24,903 nt of DNA from a virus, in the IMG/VR virus record IMGVR_UViG_3300031565_000340, positions 1 to 24,903 of that record; one strand, given 5' to 3'. Both the position numbers and the translations under genes were made by a program. Below are positions 5,988 through 11,328 of the stretch, one piece after another; position 1 is the stretch's first letter, and every line of letters starts with the position of its first letter. The notes under the pieces are model-generated. The model was not told the DNA's origin, ran no database searches, and worked only from the letters and a program-made list of their open reading frames with translations.

Positions 5988-6031
5988 ACGCCCGTAGCTC
6001 AGTAGGATAGAGCGTCGGTTTCCTAAACCGA
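5988..6031 (+). other. 5' half of tRNA-Arg(CCU): candidate attachment core
   Basis: ACGCCCG, TA, D stem GCTC, D loop AGTAGGATA, GAGC, then anticodon arm TCGGT-TTCCTAA-ACCGA are all intact, giving anticodon CCU. The sequence stops resembling a tRNA after position 43: no variable loop, T arm or matching acceptor strand follows. The integrase starts 83 bp downstream in the same direction. This fits a phage attachment site whose core is the anticodon arm, but here the 5' rather than the usual 3' half of the tRNA is carried. Confidence 0.65.
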
Positions 6032-6077
6032 ATTTTGAGGCTTTAAGTAGTTGCAGTTGAAAGACTTAGTAAAACAT

Positions 6078-6095
6078 GGGTCGCGTTTGGGGCGC
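6078..6095 (+). repeat. 18-bp direct repeat, copy 2 (candidate integrase arm site)
   Basis: Exact second copy of the repeat at 5885-5902, placed between the tRNA half and the integrase start codon. Similarity extends a few bases beyond the core (CATG before, TTT after). Binding of integrase here could also repress its own gene. Confidence 0.55.
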
Positions 6096-6113
6096 TTTTG
6101 GAGGCACTTTGGA

Positions 6114-7127
6114 ATGAAACGAATACGCATCTATAAGAGGCCGGATCGTCCGGGCTGGCACGTCAGTTGGCGAGAGGACGGCAAGGAACACAAAAGAAGC
6201 TTCCCGAACAAGAAGCTCGCCGACCATTACGCCCAGGTGAAATACGCGGAGCTGAACAGCGGCGTCTTTCGCTCCGTCATCGACATGGCTTGGCCGGATC
6301 TCGTTGCGGAGTACGCCCGGACCTACGATGTCCGGCGACTGACGCCCGCGGCCAAATATGAGGGAACTCTCACGTTGAGGCATTTTGCAAGCCTGGTTGG
6401 CCCTGTGAGCTCTCAAAAGATTAGGCAGGGTATAATTGATGCTTTCCTGTTGGCCCGTATGGAGGCCGTGGGTGAATGGACGCTAAATAAAGAGATTGCG
6501 AACCTTCGGGCCTTTCTCCGGTGGGCCAAGAAACGCCGGTATGTCGGCGGCGATTTGGAAGTCGAGAAGGTCAAGGCCACGCCCCGGCTGGTAATGAGCC
6601 TGACGGACGCCCAGGTGCGAAACCTGCTGATTGCCGCCCGGAACCGCAGCGACTGCTGGTACGTGAGGGTCCTCTTGGCCCTAACCACCGGGCTTCGAAG
6701 CAAGGACATCGACCGCCTCAGCGTCCAGGACATCGACTTCGAGAACCACGCCGTCCTTACGCGGTCGAAGAAAACCCGCAAGGCGATGGCGGCCCGGCCG
6801 CTGCACTCCTTCATTGTCCCGGTGCTGGCCCGCTATGTGGCCGAGTTTCCAGCCGGCCAGGTCGGGCTGCTGGCCGGCGACTCGAATACGCACAAGAAAT
6901 GGAAGGCAATCCGGCAGCGGGCGGGACTGCCGGATCTGAGGTTCCACGACTTGCGCTCCGTGTTCTCGACCGCCCTGCAGGCGCGAGACGTGCCGCTGTC
7001 CGTCGTCCAGACTCTGCTCGAACACAGCTCGCCGGCGCTCACGGCGAAGACCTATACGAACGCAGACCCACTGCTGGCACCCGCCGTTGAGCGATTGCCC
7101 GTCGCGCAGTGGCTTGAATCCCTTTAG
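6114..7127 (+). CDS. int: Tyrosine-family phage integrase
   Basis: A 337-residue site-specific recombinase. The N-terminal ~45 residues (IRIYKRPDRPGWHVSW...) are an arm-binding-like beta domain. Residues ~60-155 form the core-binding SAM-like domain, and 160-337 the catalytic domain. The catalytic set is visible: Arg195 in TGLRSKDI, lysine near 219 in RSKKTRK, His278-x2-Arg281 in FHDLRS, His304 in LLEHSS and nucleophile Tyr314 in KTYTNAD. I chose the ATG at 6114 because GGAGG lies 9 nt upstream; an in-frame TTG at 6051 would read through the direct repeat. It lies just downstream of the tRNA half, as expected for an integrase beside its attachment site. Confidence 0.93.
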   Translation: MKRIRIYKRPDRPGWHVSWREDGKEHKRSFPNKKLADHYAQVKYAELNSGVFRSVIDMAWPDLVAEYARTYDVRRLTPAAKYEGTLTLRHFASLVGPVSSQKIRQGIIDAFLLARMEAVGEWTLNKEIANLRAFLRWAKKRRYVGGDLEVEKVKATPRLVMSLTDAQVRNLLIAARNRSDCWYVRVLLALTTGLRSKDIDRLSVQDIDFENHAVLTRSKKTRKAMAARPLHSFIVPVLARYVAEFPAGQVGLLAGDSNTHKKWKAIRQRAGLPDLRFHDLRSVFSTALQARDVPLSVVQTLLEHSSPALTAKTYTNADPLLAPAVERLPVAQWLESL

Positions 7128-7150
7128 ATTAGAGAGGAAAGGTGTTTACT

Positions 7151-7600
7151 ATGTACAGAACAATAATTGTCGCGTGTCTCCTGCTGGCGTGCTGCTCAGG
7201 CTGCGCGTCCATCTTTTGCGGGGACCATAAGACCGTGAACATCAGCAGCGACCCCCAGGGTGCCGACTTCGAGATCGCCACGCCAGGCGGGAGGGTTATC
7301 GAAGCCGGTCGAACACCGGCCAACGTCACCCTCAAGCGGGGCAGAGGCTACTTCCAGGCCGGCGATTACACCATCCGTCTGGAGAAAGAGGGCTATGAGA
7401 CGGCCGAGCGCCCCATAGCCCAGGGCTTCGAGACGGGCTGGTACTTTGTCGGCAATGGCGTGTGGATGGTTCCGGGCTGGGTGATCGGCTGGCTGGTGGT
7501 GGACCCGGCGACAGGCGCCATGTGGACGATTGAAGATGTGTACGTCAAGCTCAGGCTGAAGTCTGGCGGTCAGACTCAGGCAGGTCCGGGAGTGAGGTAA
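7151..7600 (+). CDS. PEGA-like lipoprotein
   Basis: The start at 7151 follows GAGAGGAAAGG; a GTG at 7142 is also in frame. MYRTIIVACLLLACCSGCAS is a lipoprotein signal, with lipidation at one of the cysteines in ACCSGC. The mature part runs VNISSDPQGADFEIATPGG, then GRTPANVTLKRGRGYF, YTIRLEKEGYETAERPI, which is the PEGA surface-domain pattern. A hydrophobic tryptophan-rich segment follows (WYFVGNGVWMVPGWVIGWLV, residues ~95-115). It sits between the integrase and a zinc-ribbon membrane protein, the usual place for lysogenic-conversion genes. It may alter the lysogen's envelope, for example by blocking superinfection, but that is inference. Confidence 0.75.
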   Translation: MYRTIIVACLLLACCSGCASIFCGDHKTVNISSDPQGADFEIATPGGRVIEAGRTPANVTLKRGRGYFQAGDYTIRLEKEGYETAERPIAQGFETGWYFVGNGVWMVPGWVIGWLVVDPATGAMWTIEDVYVKLRLKSGGQTQAGPGVR

Positions 7601-7603
7601 TTT

Positions 7604-7843
7604 ATGGCCCTACAGAAATGTTTAGATTGCGACGGCCAAGTCAGTGATAAGGCGACGGTCTGCCCTCATTGCGGACGCCCTACCGCCAGGGCGATTCGCA
7701 GCAAGCGGCTGGCGTCGGCGGGCCGGAGCTTGCTGATGGTCGTGGCGATTCTGTCTATCATTCCGGCCGTCAAGATTCTCGGCCCTTACGGGTTGATGGT
7801 CCCGGCGGTGCTGACGGTGCTGACATTCTTGACCAAAGAGTGA
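7604..7843 (+). CDS. Zinc-ribbon membrane protein (79 aa)
   Basis: Starts 3 nt after the lipoprotein stop with GGGAGTGAGG upstream, so the two are probably cotranscribed. LDCDGQVSDKATVCPHCGRP supplies cysteines at 6, 9, 20 and 23 in the CxxC...CPHCG pattern of a zinc ribbon. After a basic linker (RAIRSKRLASAGR) two hydrophobic segments follow, LLMVVAILSIIPAV and GLMVPAVLTVLTFL, giving a small membrane protein with a cytoplasmic ribbon. Its 3' end overlaps the convergent gene at 7786-8055 by 58 bp. Function unknown. Confidence 0.7.
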   Translation: MALQKCLDCDGQVSDKATVCPHCGRPTARAIRSKRLASAGRSLLMVVAILSIIPAVKILGPYGLMVPAVLTVLTFLTKE

Positions 7844-8055
7844 AGGGCTTCTGTAGCTTGATCGCAGGTGATACCGCATTGGCCAAGCAGACGGGAGAAG
7901 TTGACGGTCATATTCTCGATGTCGGAGTCTGAGTAATTCATTGTGTCCACACCCCAAAAGACCAGGTTGCGTCGTATTCGCTCAATCGCTCGCCTCCGAC
8001 GCCAGAGGTTCCACTGTTTTCTGAGCTTAGCTATAATGGTTCGCATGGGTTTCAT
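7786..8055 (-). CDS. Hypothetical phage protein (89 aa)
   Basis: The start at 8055 has AAGGAG 8 nt upstream. The N-terminus is strongly basic (MRTIIAKLRKQWNLWRRRRA), and the middle reads FSRLLGQCGITCDQATEALH, a helical repeat resembling small phage proteins of unknown role. The last ~20 residues overlap the end of the plus-strand zinc-ribbon gene. It is the last gene of the operon that begins at 9532. Function unknown; the strong ribosome-binding site is the main support. Confidence 0.6.
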   Translation of the reverse strand: MKPMRTIIAKLRKQWNLWRRRRAIERIRRNLVFWGVDTMNYSDSDIENMTVNFSRLLGQCGITCDQATEALHSLVKNVSTVSTAGTINP

Positions 8056-8093
8056 TGTACCAACTCCTTATCGCTTTGGTGAAGCGGTTAAAA

Positions 8094-8131
8094 GCCCCGG
8101 CCCCCGGGACGCGCCAAGGGGGCGGGGCCGG
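8094..8131 (-). terminator. Very GC-rich hairpin with U-run after the 333-aa gene
   Basis: GCCCCG-CCCCC pairs with GGGGG-(C)-CGGGGC and is followed by TTTTAA. The loop begins TTGGCGCG. It looks like an intrinsic terminator 9 nt after the stop of the gene at 8140-9141, possibly partial because a gene with its own good ribosome-binding site follows. Confidence 0.6.
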
Positions 8132-8139
8132 TAGAAAGC

Positions 8140-9141
8140 CTATTCACTTACGCGACACGCATACTCGCGCGTCAGATTACGTCCGTGCCACGCCTGCGTG
8201 ACTTGCAGGCTCTTGCGCTCGATTTGGGCGTCACACTCCTCGCACTGGCCTTTGTGCACCCGCACTGCGATTTGGGCATCTGGCATCAATTTTTCCGCGC
8301 GCGACACAGCGGCATAATCCGCCGCCGTCCACTCGTCGCAATATTCGGCCTCGAATACAGACCGATGGTCGCAACAATCCTCATCGTGGTCGATGTCCTG
8401 GGCCTGGAGTCGGTCATAGCGAGGCCAGCGGGCCTGATCGCCCATCGCCGCGAATACGTGATCGTGGACGATGGTGTTGATTTCGGCCGCCGGCAACCGT
8501 CCCAGCTCCAGCCGTCCGAGCTGGGACTCCGTGCCGATCTCTCGCACCAGCGCCTCACACGCCTCAGCGTAGAGCCGCTCACTTTCCTTTTTGGCAGCCT
8601 CCTCCTCGGCTCGTTTCCGCTCGCGCTCGGCATGCTGGTCGATAACCGCCTGGATCGTAGCCTGATTCTGGGCCTCGAGCTCGGCCGTCCACGCCGCATA
8701 TTCGGCGGCGCACTCCTCCGGCAGATATGCCACGTCCATGTCTGGATTGACCAGATTATTGACGTATCCACCTACGGCTTGCACATACTGCTGCCCCTTC
8801 CTCACGCGCCGCTCGCGCAGACCGGTCACGGCTCGCTCTGTCTGCTTCTGCCTGTATGCTGCAGCATCGACCTTCTGCTCCGCCCGCTTCGCCAGGGTGG
8901 CCTGGATGACTGCCCGTACCGCCTCCAGGTCCGCCGTCGGTACATAGAGCGAACTGCCGTGACCGCCCGCGAAATAACGGGCCCGGCCGTCCACACCGGG
9001 CAGCTCATCCGCGAGTACCGCTCGCTCCTGCTCCGTGAGGGATTCGAGCCACTCTTGGGTTAGCTCCAAATCCTGCGGTCCGTGAGTAGTCGAGTTGCGG
9101 CGGATTGCGTCGGCTGCTGATACATTGACTTTTACGTACAT
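8140..9141 (-). CDS. Coiled-coil protein of unknown function (333 aa)
   Basis: Starts MYVKVNVSAADAIRRNSTTH at 9141 with AAGAGG upstream. Residues ~75-195 are alanine-, glutamate- and arginine-rich and helical (AERERKRAEEEAAKKESERL), suggesting a coiled coil. The C-terminal third is cysteine-rich: CCDH near 256, then QCEEC near 303-307 and a final cysteine, a possible zinc site. HHPRED-type homology cannot be judged by eye and I do not recognise the family. It is the longest gene of the 9532-7786 operon and lies behind two small ATG-loop hairpins. A role in replication or host takeover is possible, not shown. Confidence 0.65.
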   Translation of the reverse strand: MYVKVNVSAADAIRRNSTTHGPQDLELTQEWLESLTEQERAVLADELPGVDGRARYFAGGHGSSLYVPTADLEAVRAVIQATLAKRAEQKVDAAAYRQKQTERAVTGLRERRVRKGQQYVQAVGGYVNNLVNPDMDVAYLPEECAAEYAAWTAELEAQNQATIQAVIDQHAERERKRAEEEAAKKESERLYAEACEALVREIGTESQLGRLELGRLPAAEINTIVHDHVFAAMGDQARWPRYDRLQAQDIDHDEDCCDHRSVFEAEYCDEWTAADYAAVSRAEKLMPDAQIAVRVHKGQCEECDAQIERKSLQVTQAWHGRNLTREYACRVSE

Positions 9142-9156
9142 GATACACCTCTTTCT

Positions 9157-9193
9157 CCGGCCATGCCGGAATTTGCCTCTCGGCCATGCCGAG
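9157..9193 (-). other. Tandem CGGC-ATG-GCCG hairpins in front of the 333-aa gene
   Basis: Two perfect hairpins, CTCGGC-ATG-GCCGAG (9179-9193) and CCGGC-ATG-GCCGG (9157-9169), sit 9 nt apart and share a GGC-ATG-GCC core. They end about 10 nt before the AAGAGG of the gene at 8140-9141. They may bind a protein or hold the start region open. Confidence 0.45.
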
Positions 9194-9222
9194 GGCGTAA
9201 TGTGGTTGTGATGTCACACAAG

Positions 9223-9260
9223 GCCCCGGGCCGGAGTCGAACCGGCGAGCCGGACGGGGC
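9223..9260 (-). ncRNA. tRNA-like minihelix (acceptor plus T arm), 38 nt
   Basis: GCCCCGT pairs with CCGGGGC (6 of 7), and within it GCCGG-TTCGACT-CCGGC is a perfect T arm with the canonical TTCGACT loop; only 7 nt link the two on the 5' side. The D and anticodon arms are absent. The element lies 14 nt after the stop of the 85-aa gene. It could be a degenerate tRNA, an RNase P or tRNA-enzyme substrate mimic, or a plain message-end hairpin. Confidence 0.4.
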
Positions 9261-9274
9261 TGGCAAATGCTTAG

Positions 9275-9532
9275 TCACTCACGCGGATACGGATATGCCC
9301 GCAGAGTGGGATGCACAGGGCGACCAGTGGGATGGCGCGAGCAAAAGTCGCTAAATGCTTCCTCGGTGAATGGCAGGACTTCTGTCGCAGCGTCGCTGCA
9401 AGCGCGGGAAATGCGGCAAATCTCATCGTCGGCCAAGTCGCCCATCACCGCGTTGACCTGCGTACAGGTGATCAGAATAGTCCCGGTGGGCGTGGCGGAC
9501 ATTACCATACGTTCATTTCGATTAGCTTTCAT
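9275..9532 (-). CDS. Hypothetical protein with structured leader (85 aa)
   Basis: Starts MKANRNERMVMSATPTGTIL at 9532 after AAAGGGTAGC, a leader sequence shared with three other genes in the window. The middle is acidic with cysteines (LADDEICRISRACSDAATEV), and the C-terminus is proline- and arginine-rich. No domain is recognised. It is the first gene of an operon whose promoter is almost 400 bp upstream at 9918-9946, so it has a long leader RNA with alternative folds. Function unknown. Confidence 0.6.
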   Translation of the reverse strand: MKANRNERMVMSATPTGTILITCTQVNAVMGDLADDEICRISRACSDAATEVLPFTEEAFSDFCSRHPTGRPVHPTLRAYPYPRE

Positions 9533-9917
9533 TTTGCTACCCTTTCGATTTGAGCATTATCGCTCAATGCTCTGAGCGGGAGTCGAACCCGCAAGCCGCT
9601 CAAACGTCGAGCAGCTCCCGGCAGAGCGATGCGTTTTGTTTTTCACTTACCGCGATGCCGTCCCGGTCCCGCTATCAAACGTCCGCCGGCTCAAGCGTGG
9701 CCGACCCGTATGACAGCGCCGTGAGCCGAGGTCTCGGCTCGTCGTGGCGTGCATCTCAGAATTCGAGGCTTGCGATTTGTTTCGCTTCTCGGGTTCACCA
9801 GAGCGTGTTTTGCTATGGCGTTTGCCCTACCGGCACCCGTAACTCGGACCTGACCTCTTTGCTTCCTTTTGGCCCCGTGTCTTATTAACTTTTCAATTGA
9901 TCATTTATTCTGTATGT
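9533..9917 (-). ncRNA. Long 5' leader RNA of the 9532 operon
   Basis: Between the promoter and the first start codon lie about 380 nt without a convincing gene. The promoter-distal end (9552-9630) holds a tRNA-like element and competing helices. A strong hairpin GAGCCGAG-GT-CTCGGCTC lies at 9723-9740 (plus-strand reading). The open frame on the plus strand here has no ribosome-binding site and looks like the antisense reading of tRNA-like sequence. The part from 9745 to 9900 shows no structure I can name. Confidence 0.35.
9552..9630 (-). promoter_or_regulatory. Leader switch region with mutually exclusive helices
   Basis: Three pairings compete. A: GCTCTG (9627-9622) with CAGAGC (9574-9569) closes a 59-nt tRNA-like element containing a T arm GCGGG-TTCGACT-CCCGC and an anticodon-like arm TGCTC/GAGCG. 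B: ATCGCTC (9630-9624) with GAGCGAT (9565-9559). C: GAGCATT with AATGCTC, a perfect 7-bp hairpin at 9572-9552 just before the AAAGGG site. A and B share GCTC; A and C share GAGC; B uses the loop of C. This is the geometry of an attenuator or riboswitch-like control element. Confidence 0.4.
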
Positions 9918-9952
9918 ATTATCGACTATATCTTATGGTTTGTCCATAAGAT
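9918..9952 (-). promoter_or_regulatory. Promoter of the 9532 operon with palindromic operator
   Basis: On the minus strand TGGACA (9946-9941), 17 nt, GATAAT (9923-9918): one mismatch from consensus in each box. A perfect 9-bp inverted repeat with a 5-nt spacer, ATCTTATGG-N5-CCATAAGAT (9930-9952), covers the -35 box and spacer. Its core CTTATGG-N5-CCATAAG has the same layout as the operator at 5170-5188. Confidence 0.7.
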
Positions 9953-10223
9953 TCTATGAAATATCTATAAAATAAGTGCTTTCCGACCCTAAGTCTTTGT
10001 AAAATCAAGGGTTATGAACGCCAGTATTTTGCCCAAAAACCCATTATTTTTTGGCTATCTGACGGCAGGGGCAACGTTTGTGATTGTGTTAGACGGACTG
10101 CAAATAAGCGGACCTGTTCTATGAGCGGTTCACCGTTTGTCTTAGCCACGCGCCAGCTTCAAATCGTAGGCCCCTGGCTTGGGCAGGGCTGGCCAAACGC
10201 CATTCGGGATAGGGAGAAAATGG
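9953..10223. other. Intergenic region with weak hairpin only
   Basis: About 270 bp upstream of the promoter and downstream of the XRE-like gene. The only structure I see is GCC(C)AAAAA / TTTTT(T)GGC at 10031-10054, a weak hairpin with a U-rich 3' arm that could end the XRE transcript. No gene is supported. Confidence 0.4.
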
Positions 10224-10424
10224 TCAGGATGGTTTCCGGGCCAAATCGATGCTTAGAGCGGCCAGAATTCTGGCCAGTAAGTCAGCCTTCATCTCGGTGC
10301 GGCCAGACAGAAAGTTGTAGATTGCCACCTGTCCGCAACCGACCTGGGCGGCGAGCTTGGGGACGCTCATCTTGCGGGCGTCGAGGGCTGTTCGAATCGT
10401 CTTGCGAAAATCAATCTTTGTCAT
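10224..10424 (-). CDS. XRE/Cro-type helix-turn-helix regulator (66 aa)
   Basis: I start at MTKIDFRKTIRTALDARKMS (10424), which has GGAG 6 nt upstream; the frame extends further but through a terminator hairpin. Residues ~19-55 are a Cro/CI-type helix-turn-helix: MSVPKLAAQVGCGQVAIYNF LSGRTEMKADLLARILAALS, with the recognition helix at GQVAIYNFLSG. It is just long enough for one DNA-binding domain and no dimerisation domain, as in Cro. It is the last gene of the operon starting at 11123. It may regulate lysogeny or early genes; the operators with CATAAG half-sites are candidates for its sites. Confidence 0.75.
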   Translation of the reverse strand: MTKIDFRKTIRTALDARKMSVPKLAAQVGCGQVAIYNFLSGRTEMKADLLARILAALSIDLARKPS

Positions 10425-10437
10425 GCTTGCTCCAAAA

Positions 10438-10475
10438 ACCCCGGCCCGGCGGCGCAACGGCACACCGGGCGGGGT
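10438..10475 (-). terminator. GC-rich hairpin followed by U5
   Basis: ACCCC-G-CCCGG pairs with CCGGG-C-CGGGGT around a loop containing GCCGTTGCGCC, then TTTTT. It has the form of an intrinsic terminator between the 62-aa gene and the XRE-like gene. It is nearly identical in sequence to the hairpin at 10706-10741. Confidence 0.65.
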
Positions 10476-10482
10476 TAAAAAT

Positions 10483-10671
10483 CTATTGTAGGGTTGCATC
10501 TTCCATTTTGGATTGTGCGATTAGCAACCGAGCCTCATGCCTCGTTTTGCATGGAGGATTGTCCCATGCCCGGCGAACACCATCAGGGCCAGTGCGAATA
10601 ACCCGCCAATGCCCGGCATTGTCTTGTTGGATTTCGTATCGGGTTTGTTGTCGTTTTTCGTACTCGTTCAT
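10483..10671 (-). CDS. Hypothetical protein (62 aa)
   Basis: Starts MNEYEKRQQTRYEIQQDNAG at 10671 after GAAAGGGTAGGAAA, identical to the leader of the next gene upstream. It is polar and rich in Arg, Gln and Tyr; a strand-like segment HWRVIRTGPDGVRRAW could form a small beta hairpin, followed by a helix TRHEARLLIAQSK. The pattern 'y.v....g.W.v....G..r......' is common among small phage proteins but is not diagnostic. Function unknown. Confidence 0.6.
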   Translation of the reverse strand: MNEYEKRQQTRYEIQQDNAGHWRVIRTGPDGVRRAWDNPPCKTRHEARLLIAQSKMEDATLQ

Positions 10672-10705
10672 TTTCCTACCCTTTCTTTCTCACTGGTTTC
10701 ATAAC

Positions 10706-10741
10706 ACCCGGCCCGGCGGCGCAACGGCCAACCGGGCGGGT
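10706..10741 (-). other. GC-rich intergenic hairpin, sister of 10438-10475
   Basis: ACCCG-CCCGG pairs with CCGGG-C-CGGGT around a loop with GGC-CGTTGC-GCC. It shares a long stretch of identical sequence with the hairpin at 10438-10475 but is followed by GTTATG instead of a U-run, so it is less likely to terminate. It lies 9 nt after the stop of the 63-aa gene. Confidence 0.55.
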
Positions 10742-10750
10742 AGAAAATGC

Positions 10751-10942
10751 TCAGTCATCGAGTGCCTGTTCTTCCGCGCCCTCGCGGCTGGCATACCAGC
10801 GGGCATATGCTGTCATACGGTTGCCGATGTACCAATCATCAGGGATTAGCCAATAGCCCGTTACCATTTGCTCATCATCTTCGAGGATAAAAATACCATC
10901 TTTGTATTCTTCCATCGTGATTTCTGCGGCTGCCTTAATCAT
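10751..10942 (-). CDS. Hypothetical acidic protein (63 aa)
   Basis: Starts MIKAAAEITMEEYKDGIFIL at 10942 after GAAAGGGTAGGAAA. Acidic first half (EEYKDGIFILEDDEQMV), then TGYWLIPDDWYIGNRMTAY and a helical ARWYASREGAEEQALDD. The aromatic-rich centre suggests a compact small fold. It lies between the 46-aa CxxC gene and the 62-aa gene. No family is recognised; acidic, DNA-mimic-like composition is only a suggestion. Confidence 0.6.
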   Translation of the reverse strand: MIKAAAEITMEEYKDGIFILEDDEQMVTGYWLIPDDWYIGNRMTAYARWYASREGAEEQALDD

Positions 10943-10982
10943 TTTCCTACCCTTTCTTTAGAGTTTTGATTTACAGTTTACG

Positions 10983-11123
10983 TCATGCAATTTTTGGTCG
11001 AAGGTGTCGGACGAAGCAGTCACAGGCTGATTTTGTCGTCCGAGCAGTGCATAATCGTTGATAGGCTCGTTCGCAACGGCGACATATATTATTTGTTGTC
11101 TCGGTTTGTTGTTTCGTTTCCAT
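10983..11123 (-). CDS. 46-aa cysteine-rich CxxC protein
   Basis: Read directly from the reverse strand: METKQQTETTNNICRRCERA then YQRLCTARTTKSACDCFVRH and LRPKIA. Cysteines at 14, 17, 25, 34 and 36 include CRRC and CDC, compatible with one bound zinc. The start at 11123 has AATGAAAGGGTAG upstream, the same leader as three neighbours, and it is the first gene behind the strong promoter at 11185-11213. Highly basic overall. Function unknown; RNA or DNA contact is possible. Confidence 0.6.
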   Translation of the reverse strand: METKQQTETTNNICRRCERAYQRLCTARTTKSACDCFVRHLRPKIA

Positions 11124-11184
11124 TTTCTACCCTTTCATTGTGCCCTCGCGGGCGACCATAAATCGGTTATCTACTATATCGTCA

Positions 11185-11213
11185 AGTGTATAGCCTGTAC
11201 GATAGTTTGTCAA
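11185..11213 (-). promoter_or_regulatory. Sigma70-like promoter of the small-gene operon 11123-10224
   Basis: TTGACA (11213-11208), 17-nt spacer, TACACT (11190-11185) on the minus strand. A nearby inverted repeat CTATA-N10-TATAG overlaps the -10 region and start site and may be an operator. The site lies between the late-operon end structures and the 46-aa gene, and so separates late and early transcription. Confidence 0.7.
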
Positions 11214-11308
11214 TATGTTTTTTCTGAGATTTTGCAGAAATAATTGAAAATGTCGCGTATTGAGCTAAAAACGTGGATTTTCAGGAAAGATTTTCTATGC
11301 GTAAAATG

Positions 11309-11328
11309 GCGTCGTTTTGGGGCGACGC
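11309..11328 (-). terminator. Hairpin at the end of the late operon
   Basis: A perfect 6-bp stem GCGTCG/CGACGC with an 8-nt loop, followed by CATTTTA on the minus strand. It lies 110 bp after the tail hub gene and before the next promoter on the same strand. The U-run is short, so termination is a guess. Confidence 0.4.

Larger units (their letters stand above)
5652..6113. other. Non-coding attachment and integrase-control region
   Basis: A stretch of 462 bp with no convincing gene. It holds a direct repeat pair (5885-5902, 6078-6095), a short tandem ACGTATGC repeat (5914-5921, 5923-5930), the tRNA 5' half (5988-6031), and the integrase ribosome-binding site GGAGG at 6100-6104. The part from 5652 to 5880 shows nothing further that I can identify. 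Frames crossing this region lack ribosome-binding sites and resemble no protein. Confidence 0.5.

Noticed and set aside
5693-6010. A 105-codon plus-strand frame across the attachment region
   Set aside because: It translates the direct repeat and the tRNA half, has no ribosome-binding site, and resembles no protein.
9550-9888. A 112-codon plus-strand frame
   Set aside because: It has no ribosome-binding site, reads antisense through tRNA-like sequence, and has the arbitrary Ser/Arg-rich composition of such shadows.
9560-9910. A tmRNA gene, suggested by the GGTTCGACTCCCGC 3' end
   Set aside because: No tmRNA 5' tRNA-like start (GGGGC...GGATTCGACGGG type) or tag-peptide frame is present upstream, and the acceptor partner lies only ~50 nt away.
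10121-10849. A 242-codon plus-strand frame
   Set aside because: It runs antisense across two well-supported minus-strand genes, two GC-rich hairpins and part of a third gene, and shows no protein motif.
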